Below are positions 56,194 to 64,000 of a stretch of DNA of 64,000 bases, piece by piece. How positions within the stretch are numbered: the first letter of the stretch is position 1; each line of letters opens with the position of its first letter. The stretch comes from Fangia hongkongensis FSC776 = DSM 21703 (lineage in GTDB: Bacteria; Pseudomonadota; Gammaproteobacteria; Francisellales; Francisellaceae). The notes under the pieces were generated by a model. It did no database searches. It was not told the DNA's origin and saw only the letters and a program-made list of their open reading frames with translations. Position numbers and translations under genes: made by a program. The stretch lies in NCBI RefSeq assembly GCF_000379445.1, contig NZ_KB902241.1, positions 1-64,000 of the forward strand, written 5' to 3'.

Positions 56194-56757
56194 TCAGGAT
56201 ACCAAAAGCCTTGCCACAGGTGAGAAACTTTTTCGATGTATATCAAGCGGCCCATAGCGCTCCAACGCTTCCATATGGAGCTTAGTTGGATAGCCCTTAT
56301 GCTGATCAAAGTGATAGTTTGGATAGGCTTTAGCATACTCAAGCATTTGTCTGTCACGATAGACTTTAGCGAGAATAGAGGCCGCACTGATTTCAGCGAA
56401 TTTACTATCTCCTTGGATAACAGCTTCTGAGAAAAATTGCCACTTTGGTAAATGATTCCCATCCACTAAAACTTTATCAAAATGAATATCAATTGCCGCA
56501 ACTGCACGGTGCATAGCAAGGAGGCTCGCCTGAAGGATATTAATATTATCTATCTCCTCAGCACTACTCTCAGCGATGTGATAGCATAATGCTCTAGCAA
56601 TAATTTGATCATACAAGACTTCTCGCTTTTTACTTGAAAGCTTCTTAGAATCTGCCAAGCCTTCAATTGGGTCTTTGGGGTCTAAAATCACAGCTGCAGC
56701 GACGACAGATCCGGCCAAAGGTCCTCTTCCTGCTTCATCAACACCAACGATAATCAT
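56194..56757 (-). CDS. rnhB: Ribonuclease HII
   Basis: A 187-residue RNase HII that removes ribonucleotides from DNA. VGVDEAGRGPLAGSVVAAA at the N-terminus has the catalytic Asp-Glu and the GRG motif; DSKKLSSKKRE, VDGNHLPKW, KFAEISAASILAKVYRD and HKGYPTKLH follow. It starts 4 bp after trmJ and is co-transcribed with it. Confidence 0.97.
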   Translation of the reverse strand: MIIVGVDEAGRGPLAGSVVAAAVILDPKDPIEGLADSKKLSSKKREVLYDQIIARALCYHIAESSAEEIDNINILQASLLAMHRAVAAIDIHFDKVLVDGNHLPKWQFFSEAVIQGDSKFAEISAASILAKVYRDRQMLEYAKAYPNYHFDQHKGYPTKLHMEALERYGPLDIHRKSFSPVARLLVS

Positions 56758-56761
56758 CTAC

Positions 56762-57496
56762 TTATCCTTTTAATTTGTGCTCAACCGCTGATAAAAACCC
56801 ACGCAAAATATTCACTTCTTGAGACTCCAGCTGTGCACGCTGATATAACCGCTTTAACTTATCAACAACATGGCCCGGTTTATCAGGATTTAAAAAGCCA
56901 CTGTCTATTAAAGTACTCTCTAAGTGCGTATAGAAACTCTGAAGCTCTTTGCTTGATGCTTTGTCACGCATATGGTTCACATTTGGCGTTGCTTTAATAT
57001 TTTTTTCAATTTGATATTGCTTATAAAGCTCATAGCAAAAGACTTGCACCGCCTGTGCCAAATTCAGCGAATTATACGTTTCATTTGTTGGAATATAGGC
57101 ATGTTTGTGACACATCAATAGCTCATCATTATAAAGCCCGGTTCGCTCTCGACCAAATAAAATAGCCGCCTCCAGCCCCACTTTAGCAACATCTAGTGTG
57201 CTTTTGGCTGCCTCTTCAGCGCTTAACATAGGCAAATCCATCCGCCTTGTTCTTGCACTTGTGCCAATAATCAGATCCACTCCATCAAGCGCTTCATGTA
57301 AGCTTGTCACCACTTTCGCACCTCTCACCAACTCATCTGCATGTGAAGCAAGCGCCTCAGCATGATCATCTGGGCGTTTTTTAGGATTCACCAGATACAA
57401 CTCAGTCAATGACATATTGAGCATTGCTCTGGCAGCTTGACCAATATTCCCAGTGTGTGAGGTTTCTACTAAGACAATACGTATTTTATTTAACAT
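56762..57496 (-). CDS. trmJ: tRNA (cytidine/uridine-2'-O-)-methyltransferase TrmJ
   Basis: A 244-residue SPOUT-class methyltransferase of tRNA position 32. IVLVETSHTGNIGQAARAM is the N-terminal motif; IIGTSARTRR, ILFGRERTGLYNDEL and YNSLNLAQAVQVFCYELY form the knotted SAM site. A C-terminal helical part distinguishes TrmJ from TrmL. It is divergent from suhB, as in many gammaproteobacteria. Confidence 0.95.
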   Translation of the reverse strand: MLNKIRIVLVETSHTGNIGQAARAMLNMSLTELYLVNPKKRPDDHAEALASHADELVRGAKVVTSLHEALDGVDLIIGTSARTRRMDLPMLSAEEAAKSTLDVAKVGLEAAILFGRERTGLYNDELLMCHKHAYIPTNETYNSLNLAQAVQVFCYELYKQYQIEKNIKATPNVNHMRDKASSKELQSFYTHLESTLIDSGFLNPDKPGHVVDKLKRLYQRAQLESQEVNILRGFLSAVEHKLKG

Positions 57497-57582
57497 CCAA
57501 AATTCGAACTATCACCTTATGATTAAATCCTGTATTATACACAACAAATTATTATATTTATAAGTTAATCGAGGAAACTTTC

Positions 57583-58374
57583 ATGCATCCGAAGATGAAT
57601 GTTGCGATCAAAGCGGCGAGGCAAGCAGGTCGCATGATTCTAAAAGCCAGTGAAAATCTCTCCAGTATTGAAGTTCATGAAAAGGCAAAAAATAACTATG
57701 TGACTAATGTTGATTTAGAAGTTGAAAAACATATTTTATCTGTATTACAAAAAGCCTTTCCAGATCAATATTACATTACAGAAGAGTCTGGATCATTTGG
57801 CAACGAAGAGAGTGATCACACTTGGATTATTGACCCAATTGATGGCACAAACAACTTTATCCATGGTTTACCGCACCATTGTGTTTCAATTGCCATGCAA
57901 TTTAGAGGAAAAACAGATCTTGCAGTAATCTATAACCCTTATCTGGACCAGCTATTTACAGCAACAAAAGGCTCAGGGGCACAGCTAAATGGTCAGAGAA
58001 TTCGTGTCGCCAAGCGAAAAGAATTCTCAAGTTCTTTATTTTCAGGCGCTTTGAAATACAGCTCAAAAGTATTTAAAGAATCCTACCCACAAGCGATTTT
58101 AGAGCTATACAAAGAAATCTCAGGGCTTCGCTACTCCGGCTCATTGGCTCTTGATATGTGCTATGTTGCAGCTGGCTACTTGGATGCAGTTTGGACCTCA
58201 AGGGATGCCAAAATATGGGATACTGCTGGCGCTGCGCTGATGATTAAAGAAGCAGGTGGCATGTTATGCGGCCTTGATGGTGGACTTAATTTCCTAGAAG
58301 ATGGTCGATTAATTGGCGGAAATCCAAAAATTGTTGCCAAATTAACCACCTATTTGGCGCCACATATTCAATAA
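57583..58374 (+). CDS. suhB: Inositol-1-monophosphatase SuhB
   Basis: A 263-residue member of the inositol monophosphatase family, also known as a 30S/rRNA antitermination factor. KNNYVTNVDLEVEKHI, YYITEESG and WIIDPIDGTNNFIHG carry the metal-binding residues; SGSLALDMCYVAAGYLDAVW and AKIWDTAGAALMIKEAGG complete the fold. It is followed by rsmB after 3 bp. Confidence 0.96.
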   Translation: MHPKMNVAIKAARQAGRMILKASENLSSIEVHEKAKNNYVTNVDLEVEKHILSVLQKAFPDQYYITEESGSFGNEESDHTWIIDPIDGTNNFIHGLPHHCVSIAMQFRGKTDLAVIYNPYLDQLFTATKGSGAQLNGQRIRVAKRKEFSSSLFSGALKYSSKVFKESYPQAILELYKEISGLRYSGSLALDMCYVAAGYLDAVWTSRDAKIWDTAGAALMIKEAGGMLCGLDGGLNFLEDGRLIGGNPKIVAKLTTYLAPHIQ

Positions 58375-58377
58375 TTC

Positions 58378-59676
58378 ATGTCTTCTCTTACTAACCCACG
58401 TGCTATTGCCTGCACGATTATTCATGATATCCTACAAAATAAAGACTCTCTGATTCATCTAGATAAAAGACTGAATGCTTATCAGCTCTCTGAACAAAAT
58501 AGAAAGCTTGTTTATCTTATTACTTACGGTGTTTTTCGCCACTATTTTTATCTGACAACCTTATTACACTCGATGCTTGAGAAAAAGACAAAAGCAAAAG
58601 TGAAAACCATGTTATTAGTTGGGCTTTATCAGCTTATTTTCATGAAAAAAGCCAAGGAAAGCAGCTATGCTATTGTCGATGAAACACTCAAGGGGCTAGA
58701 TCAACTTCAACTCTCTCAAGCAAAGGGCTTTATCAACGCGCTTCTTCGCAAAATTGATAAGAATAAGCTCACGCAATATACCCCTGATACTGACGCTCCT
58801 GATTGGCTCATTGGCAAGCTCAACAAATACTACGGCGCCCAAAAAGCCAAAGAGATTATTCGCGAATCTAACCTACAGGCAAGTACCTTTTTGCGTCTTA
58901 ATGAAAGGCACAACATCAAAGAAAGTCTACAGCTCCTAAGCGCGGAAAATGTCACCTATAAAGAAACTACACTTCCAAATTGTATTGAGCTTATTGGGAA
59001 CTATAACATCGCGCAGTTAGCTGGTTTTCCTGAAGGGCGTTTCTCTGTACAGGATTTCTCCGCGCAATTTGCGGCACATATACTAGACCCCAAAGCAGAT
59101 GAATGTATTTTAGATGCCTGTGCAGCCCCAGGCGGGAAAAGCACACACTTACTGGAAAAGTGTAAAGAGATTTCACTTTATATCATGGATAATAATGAAA
59201 AGCGCTTCTCTCGTATTTATGAAAATATTGCTCGCCTACAGCAAAGTGATTTGAATATTCACTATCTTTGTCAAGATGCAAGTTTGCCACTAGATAATAC
59301 ACCTCAATTTGACAAAATTCTCCTTGATGCGCCTTGTAGTGCAACAGGTGTTATTCGCAGACACCCTGATATCAAAGTGCTAAGAGAAGCTGATGAAGTA
59401 AAAGAAATCACTAAAATACAAGCTAAAATTTTGCGTAATCTATGGCTCTATTTAAAACCAAATGGTCAGCTGCTTTATGCCACCTGTTCGATTTTACCCG
59501 AGGAAAATGAAAAGCAAATTCATGCATTTCTCAGTGAAACAGCAGATGCAAAGCATGAAGATATTGCAGCTCTATCACAACAAACTAAACTCCAATACGG
59601 CTATCAGCTACTTCCTCAATCACATAAAGGGGATGGGTTTTATTACTGCCTGCTTAGGAAATCACTTATTGCATAA
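58378..59676 (+). CDS. rsmB: 16S rRNA (cytosine(967)-C5)-methyltransferase RsmB
   Basis: A 432-residue RsmB. The N-terminal NusB-like RNA-binding domain (RAIACTIIHDILQ, RNLVYLITYGVFRH-like region) is followed by the SAM site LDACAAPGGKSTHLLE. DAPCSATGVIRRHPDIKVLR and YATCSILPEENEKQIH hold the two cysteines of m5C chemistry. Its 3' end overlaps the convergent 445-residue gene by 11 bp. Confidence 0.96.
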   Translation: MSSLTNPRAIACTIIHDILQNKDSLIHLDKRLNAYQLSEQNRKLVYLITYGVFRHYFYLTTLLHSMLEKKTKAKVKTMLLVGLYQLIFMKKAKESSYAIVDETLKGLDQLQLSQAKGFINALLRKIDKNKLTQYTPDTDAPDWLIGKLNKYYGAQKAKEIIRESNLQASTFLRLNERHNIKESLQLLSAENVTYKETTLPNCIELIGNYNIAQLAGFPEGRFSVQDFSAQFAAHILDPKADECILDACAAPGGKSTHLLEKCKEISLYIMDNNEKRFSRIYENIARLQQSDLNIHYLCQDASLPLDNTPQFDKILLDAPCSATGVIRRHPDIKVLREADEVKEITKIQAKILRNLWLYLKPNGQLLYATCSILPEENEKQIHAFLSETADAKHEDIAALSQQTKLQYGYQLLPQSHKGDGFYYCLLRKSLIA

Positions 59677-61003
59677 GTTCACGCTCTTTCTCTTTCGTTA
59701 AATCTGTAATTTTGCGCTGAATATAAAGTAATGCCTTATAAAACTCACTTCTATCTGAAGCATTGAACCATTTTTTATTAAACCAGCTAGGCCCTTCATG
59801 TAAATAACGAGCTGCTCTATGAGTAACGATCGCTTCATTTACATGATACCTCCAGTTGATTCCTTGACCTCTTGCATTAATAACGCGCCCTCCTAAATGG
59901 TGAATTTGATTCTCAATAATCGTTTCAAGCTCATCTGGAGTCTTGCACAGAGGAACTATCTCCCTTATAGCTAAAGCCCTTTCTCTATGATTAATCCTAC
60001 GCCGGTTTAGATAACCAGACAATAAATTTATCATCATGCGCTTTATCTTTTCAAAATAGACTTCTGATGTCACAATTTCTGTTGCTCTCAGCGGTAATGG
60101 ATATGGCTCATACAAAGAGTTTCGGTTTTGCTCCGGCTTATCATGCCCTCTGCATAGCACAATTATAACATTAGAAATTGAGAAAATACGCTGATTGTTT
60201 AAAATATCAAACAATCTACTAATACGATCTGCTGACTGCTTAGTAATCACACTCACATGGTTATGATATAATGCATCATTCAACAGATTAAAGCAGTCAT
60301 TTTCAGTCTTTACAAAACTCCAATAGGTCTCTGGTATTTCATCAAGTGCTCCCCCATGGAACTTTGCATACACAGCCTCTTTTACCCTACCAGTACTAAG
60401 TTTTTCATTACCTTGCACCTCCTGTTTGACTGTTTCTTTCATCACACGATAACCATATTGACTGGTAGGGTACATTTTTGTTTCATTATTCTTATGCTCA
60501 ATAGTATAGACATTTGAAACTTGTCCATTATGTTTCCCATAGGCAACAGTTCCTACAGCACTTGCAAATGTAACAGACTTAAAATACTTCCGATCATATC
60601 TGAACTTTCCTGCCACAGTTGTACCATGCCCATGCACTCTCATTCTAATTGGTGCTTCTCTTTTAATTGACTCTAGCGTTTCTTCTGTAAAAAAATAACA
60701 CACCTCATTGTCATCATCTTCCACATAAAATACATTTTGTGCTGAAGTTGCTAACTGACTATTTACTCTGGGATCTTTAACTGCGCTTATTGGAAATTTA
60801 TGATATGTACATGCAAAACCATTAAAGATAATCTCTCCTATTTCACAGCGTTCTAACTTAATACTCACATATCTACCCACAACAGCGTGACGAGCATTAT
60901 CACTTCTCTGCTCTGCCTGTATTGGAATATTGATAGACCAATCTTCATTTTCAATTGCACTTTGAGACAGTTCTAGTGGATTTATTTCAATATCTACTGG
61001 CAT
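59666..61003 (-). CDS. Unknown 445-residue protein (possible effector)
   Basis: I recognise no family. The protein has no signal peptide or membrane helix. IRMRVHGHGTTVAG (His124/His126) and ISNVIIVLCRGHDKP (Cys284) look superficially like the His-Gly and hydrophobic-Cys blocks of clan CD (caspase/C80-like) proteases. The ~160-residue spacing is much longer than the usual 40-60, so this is speculative. The C-terminal ~120 residues are Arg/Lys-rich and helical (YLNRRRINHRERALAIREIV, FYKALLYIQRKITDLTKEKE). The gene is an orphan with GGAT as its only ribosome-binding site. Confidence 0.6.
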   Translation of the reverse strand: MPVDIEINPLELSQSAIENEDWSINIPIQAEQRSDNARHAVVGRYVSIKLERCEIGEIIFNGFACTYHKFPISAVKDPRVNSQLATSAQNVFYVEDDDNEVCYFFTEETLESIKREAPIRMRVHGHGTTVAGKFRYDRKYFKSVTFASAVGTVAYGKHNGQVSNVYTIEHKNNETKMYPTSQYGYRVMKETVKQEVQGNEKLSTGRVKEAVYAKFHGGALDEIPETYWSFVKTENDCFNLLNDALYHNHVSVITKQSADRISRLFDILNNQRIFSISNVIIVLCRGHDKPEQNRNSLYEPYPLPLRATEIVTSEVYFEKIKRMMINLLSGYLNRRRINHRERALAIREIVPLCKTPDELETIIENQIHHLGGRVINARGQGINWRYHVNEAIVTHRAARYLHEGPSWFNKKWFNASDRSEFYKALLYIQRKITDLTKEKERELMQ

Positions 61004-61246
61004 TACTATTATCCATTTAAATTAATGAGTACAGCATAATAAATGAAACTTTGTTCAGGCAAGATAAGATATGCTCTTAGCATGGATTTTTTCGCCTTTA
61101 TAACAATATGTATAACTTTTGATATCTACATTGGCGAACTGGATATAAATGAGCAATCTTAGACAACCTAAGCTAGCTTGAACCTAGGCCACCTAATATA
61201 TTGGGAAAGTGCTTGCCCACTATCAGCAAGCATTGTGGTATAAATA
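61004..61246. other. Intergenic region after glnA with small dyads
   Basis: A 243-bp gap between glnA and the 445-residue gene. It holds a perfect 6-bp stem, GCTTGC (61211-61216) with GCAAGC (61226-61231), just past the glnA stop, which may be its terminator although no T-run follows. There is also a perfect 10-bp palindrome AAGCTAGCTT (~61170-61179). No gene is seen. Confidence 0.4.
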
Positions 61247-62659
61247 CTACAGACTATAGTACATTTCAAATTCAACCGGATGTGGCGTCATATTTAAACG
61301 CTGCACTTCTTCCATTTTAAGATCGATATAAGCATCAATCATATCATTAGAAAAGACACCGCCTGCTGTTAAGAACTCGCGGTCATGATCAAGGGCAGTT
61401 AGTGCTTCTTCTAAAGAAGCTGCAACCGTTGGAATATCTACAAGCTCCTCTGGTGGAAGGTCATATAAGTTCTTGTCCATTGCATCACCTGGATGAATCT
61501 TGTTTTTTATCCCATCAATGCCTGCCATCAGCATTGCTGAAAAAGCAAGATAAGGGTTTGCCATTGGATCACCAAAGCGAAGCTCAATACGACGTGCTTT
61601 TTCGCTATTAACATAAGGAATGCGAATAGAGGCTGAGCGATTTCTGGCTGAATAAGCTAAAAGGACAGGTGCTTCAAAGCCTGGCACCAAACGTTTATAG
61701 CTATTTGTTGATGGGTTACAAAATGCATTTAACGCCTTTGCATGTTTGATCACGCCACCGATATAATAAAGTGCTTCCTCTGAAAGCCCTGCATAACCAT
61801 TGCCAGCAAAAATATTCTTTCCAGCCTTTGATAACGATTGATGAACATGCATCCCTGAGCCATTATCATTTGGAACAGGCTTTGGCATAAATGTCGCCGT
61901 TTTGTTATAAGCATGCGCAACATTGTGAACAACATACTTGAAGGCTTGAATTTGATCTGCTTTGTCTGTCAAGGTAGAGAATTTTGTTCCAATCTCACAC
62001 TGCCCTGCGGTGGCAACCTCATGGTGATGGACTTCAACTTCCATGCCAACCTCTTCTAGAATGGTACACATCTCTGAGCGAATATCCTGCAAAGAATCAA
62101 CAGGGGGCACAGGGAAATAGCCGCCTTTTACGCCAGGTCTGTGTCCTTTATTACCATTTTGTGGCAAATCATTTGAAGACCATGCGGCCTCATCAGAATG
62201 TACACGATATTCAGAACCCTGCATGTCAGATTTAAACGTCACATCATCAAAGATAAAAAATTCCGGTTCAGGTCCCATCAATACACTGTCGGCAATACCC
62301 GTTGATTTTAAATAATTCTCTGCTTTTTTAGCAATAGAGCGTGGGTCACGATCATAGGACTGCATGGTCGCAGGCTCTAGGATATCACAACGTATAATTA
62401 AAGTTGGCGCTTCAAAGAAAGGATCTAGCACCAAAGTGCTTGCATCTGGCATCAAAATCATATCTGATTCATTAATGCCTTTCCAGCCTTCAATTGAGGA
62501 GCCATCAAACATTTTTCCATCTTCAAAGAAGTCTTCATCTACCGCTTTGACAGGAATGGTGACGTGCTGTTCTTTACCTTTAGTATCGGTGAATCTCAGA
62601 TCAACAAATTCGACATTATATTCATCAACCATTGATTCAAATTTAACAAAATCTGACAT
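61247..62659 (-). CDS. glnA: Glutamine synthetase type I
   Basis: A 470-residue GSI-beta. [18 protein letters not shown] is the N-terminal latch region. [11 protein letters not shown] and [20 protein letters not shown] are metal and glutamate sites, and [14 protein letters not shown] follows. [20 protein letters not shown] is the ATP-binding region. Tyr399 in [10 protein letters not shown] matches the adenylylation site, so GlnE-type control is expected. A sigma-70 extended -10 element lies upstream; no sigma-54 (GG-N10-GC) site is seen. Confidence 0.98.
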   Translation of the reverse strand: MSDFVKFESMVDEYNVEFVDLRFTDTKGKEQHVTIPVKAVDEDFFEDGKMFDGSSIEGWKGINESDMILMPDASTLVLDPFFEAPTLIIRCDILEPATMQSYDRDPRSIAKKAENYLKSTGIADSVLMGPEPEFFIFDDVTFKSDMQGSEYRVHSDEAAWSSNDLPQNGNKGHRPGVKGGYFPVPPVDSLQDIRSEMCTILEEVGMEVEVHHHEVATAGQCEIGTKFSTLTDKADQIQAFKYVVHNVAHAYNKTATFMPKPVPNDNGSGMHVHQSLSKAGKNIFAGNGYAGLSEEALYYIGGVIKHAKALNAFCNPSTNSYKRLVPGFEAPVLLAYSARNRSASIRIPYVNSEKARRIELRFGDPMANPYLAFSAMLMAGIDGIKNKIHPGDAMDKNLYDLPPEELVDIPTVAASLEEALTALDHDREFLTAGGVFSNDMIDAYIDLKMEEVQRLNMTPHPVEFEMYYSL

Positions 62660-62709
62660 ACATTCAGCTCCTTAGACATTATATTGAGAACAAATCACCT
62701 TGAATTAGC

Positions 62710-62718
62710 ATTCTAACA
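62710..62718 (-). promoter_or_regulatory. Extended -10 promoter element for glnA
   Basis: On the minus strand TGTTAGAAT fits an extended -10 (TGn-TATAAT with one change), ~50 bp upstream of the glnA start. A matching -35 is weak, as allowed for extended -10 promoters. An A8 tract lies just upstream. Confidence 0.45.
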
Positions 62719-62814
62719 GATTTTTTTTGAAAGTTTTAGCAAGATTTTCAAGGAAATATCAGACACTTTACGGTATGCTAGAAGGTAGTATTGAGTAGCT
62801 TTTTAGGAATGATC

Positions 62815-63288
62815 GTGATAGATCAAGAAGGTTTCAGAGCCAACGTTGCGATTGTGATTTTAAACAATCAAAATAAAGTGTTCTGGGGTCGGCGTGTTAA
62901 CCAAAGCTCATGGCAATTCCCACAAGGGGGGCTTAATTCTGGCGAAACTCCCATTGAAGCTATGTACCGAGAGCTAAAAGAAGAAGTAGGTCTTAAGCCT
63001 CATGATGTAGAAGTGATTGCAGCAACAAGAAATTGGTTACGCTATCGATTGCCTAGATTTTTAATTCGGCGTAATTGCCCACTTTGTATTGGACAAAAAC
63101 AAAAATGGTTTTTACTGCGTTTGAAGTCACCTGATAGCGCAATTAATCTGTATGCAAATAAGAAGCCTGAGTTTGATGATTGGCGCTGGGTGAACTATTG
63201 GTATCCTGCTGATAAAGTGGTTGCGTTTAAACAACATGTTTACACCAAGGCACTAACCCATTTTTTTCCTTTTATAAAACAAAAGTAA
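62815..63288 (+). CDS. rppH: RNA pyrophosphohydrolase RppH
   Basis: A 157-residue Nudix hydrolase that strips pyrophosphate from mRNA 5' ends and so starts decay. The Nudix box [22 protein letters not shown] and the RppH-specific [33 protein letters not shown] and [14 protein letters not shown] are present. The start GTG 62815 lies 6 nt after AGGA and aligns with the family N-terminus ([11 protein letters not shown]). TTG 62791 and ATG 62809 are poorer choices. It is followed by ptsP, the conserved order. Confidence 0.95.
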   Translation: MIDQEGFRANVAIVILNNQNKVFWGRRVNQSSWQFPQGGLNSGETPIEAMYRELKEEVGLKPHDVEVIAATRNWLRYRLPRFLIRRNCPLCIGQKQKWFLLRLKSPDSAINLYANKKPEFDDWRWVNYWYPADKVVAFKQHVYTKALTHFFPFIKQK

Positions 63289-63303
63289 GGTGTTACGCTT
63301 AGC

Positions 63304-64000
63304 ATGTTTTGGCAGCCACTTATAAAAATTGTTGAGTCTAGACAAGAGCTAGATGTTATGCTGTCACTTATGGTTGAAGAGCTGTGCAAACTAAGTGAGG
63401 TCAATGCTTGCAGTATTTTTACACTTGAGGAGCATGAGCATATCTATACACTGGGCGCATCCACTTTAGCCCCAAGCATCAAACATGGCATGATCTATCT
63501 TGATGCCAATGAGGACTTGATTGGTAAGGTGGCTTTAAGAGAGGAGCCTATTGCGATTGATTACACCAGTCAATCAAATGTCTACAGCATGCTCTACACG
63601 CTTTCACGAAAGCGCTTTCACTCCCTTTTTGCGACGCCGATTGTCTATAAAAGTGAAGTCATTGCCATCTTAGTACTACAGCATGTAGACAAACAGGCTA
63701 TTTCAGAGTCAATTAAGACTGATATTATTACCTTTTGCGCTAATGTCTCTTTGCCATTAAATCGTGCTTTACATGCCGATGACATTCTTGAGCAAATTGA
63801 AGAAACACCAAGTAATGCATTATACTTTAACGGTGTGAGTGCAAATGATGGCGTTACCAGAGGGAACGCGTTTGCACGGTACAATATTACAGACATAGAT
63901 AACATCCCTGATAAAGGCACTCAAGTAGAGGATGAGGAGACGCTTTTTATCAATGCTGTCAATGAAGTGAAAGCAAATATCACTGAGATGCTAAGGCGTG
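63304..64000 (+). CDS. ptsP: Phosphoenolpyruvate-protein phosphotransferase PtsP (EI-Ntr), 5' part
   Basis: An open frame from ATG 63304 runs 232 codons off the right edge. The visible part is the N-terminal GAF sensor domain: MVEELCKLSEVNACSIFTLE, ANEDLIGKVALREEPIAIDY, FATPIVYKSEVIAILVLQHV. Then comes the beginning of the PEP-utiliser domain (YFNGVSANDGVTRGNAFARY, matching the G-x-s-a-s-p-G-x-A-x-G start). PtsP starts the nitrogen PTS phosphorelay. It lies 15 bp after rppH, the standard neighbour. Its short distance to glnA fits a nitrogen theme, but that is only context. Confidence 0.9.
   Translation, partial: MFWQPLIKIVESRQELDVMLSLMVEELCKLSEVNACSIFTLEEHEHIYTLGASTLAPSIKHGMIYLDANEDLIGKVALREEPIAIDYTSQSNVYSMLYTLSRKRFHSLFATPIVYKSEVIAILVLQHVDKQAISESIKTDIITFCANVSLPLNRALHADDILEQIEETPSNALYFNGVSANDGVTRGNAFARYNITDIDNIPDKGTQVEDEETLFINAVNEVKANITEMLRR

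Noticed and set aside
62660-62814. Sigma-54 promoter for glnA
   Set aside because: No GG-N10-GC with TGGCAC/TTGC elements is present; an extended -10 sigma-70 element is the better reading.
1-64000. CRISPR arrays, prophage genes, secretion-system gene clusters
   Set aside because: No regularly spaced direct repeats, cas genes, phage structural genes or type III/IV/VI secretion components were seen in the window. Effector candidates are therefore judged only on their own motifs.
1-64000. Many overlapping open frames opposite or inside large genes (for example within purL, gyrA, bamA and parC)
   Set aside because: They lie in other frames of well-recognised genes, lack ribosome-binding sites and family sequence, and are explained as shadows.

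Overview
The window is AT-rich chromosomal DNA from a gammaproteobacterium. SodB, the sodB/grxD pair, GyrA, Skp/BamA/Dxr and glutamine synthetase read like those of the Francisella / Fastidiosibacteraceae branch (old Thiotrichales). This placement is from remembered protein similarity, not a search. Nearly all the sequence is coding. I see no rRNA, tRNA, CRISPR array or prophage. The one mobile element is the end of an IS1-family insertion at the left edge.

Layout. 1-3.1 kb: an IS1-type insertion has cut a LysR regulator gene, which diverges from a two-gene cassette (YciI-carboxymuconolactone decarboxylase fusion plus amidohydrolase-2 lactonase type) facing a LuxR-type regulator. 3.4-9.8 kb: DUF2760-Hsp70 pair, trpF, an RMF-like small protein, sodB and grxD, a class II aldolase and an SDR. 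9.9-12.7 kb: a membrane protein and a large glycosyltransferase ending in a eukaryotic-type FYVE zinc finger, very probably a host-directed effector. 13-21.2 kb: priA with an MHS transporter, mazEF and purL. 21.5-32.8 kb: two paralogous subtilisin-like proteases, a diguanylate cyclase, a ThiD-ThiE fusion, a lipoprotein, a secreted nuclease, ilvY/ilvC (ilvC of the plant type) and a POT transporter. 32.9-43.7 kb: parC, a possible CNF/BLF1-type deamidase, carA, a DHA2 efflux pump, DedA, an amine oxidase, a secreted TIM-barrel hydrolase and trmB. 43.7-51.7 kb: a possible papain-like (C58-type) effector, a candidate structured small RNA, then gyrA-dxr-bamA-skp read leftward. 51.8-64 kb: RNase II/R family enzyme, lpxC, LysE exporter, HAD phosphatase, rnhB, trmJ, suhB, rsmB, an unknown 445-residue protein, glnA, rppH and the start of ptsP.

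How it works together. Most of the window is core metabolism and information processing (purine, pyrimidine, branched-chain, thiamine and glutamine synthesis; DNA topology and replication restart; rRNA/tRNA modification; outer-membrane biogenesis). Between the core blocks sit single orphan genes with eukaryote-directed or secreted character: the FYVE glycosyltransferase, the CNF-like and C58-like proteins, the 445-residue protein, two subtilases, a secreted nuclease and a secreted glycosidase-like protein. This is the pattern expected of a facultative intracellular bacterium or one associated with protists. The most exciting items are the FYVE-glycosyltransferase, a three-way-junction RNA with exposed C5 runs behind its own promoter next to skp, the plant-type ketol-acid reductoisomerase, and the scattered effector candidates.
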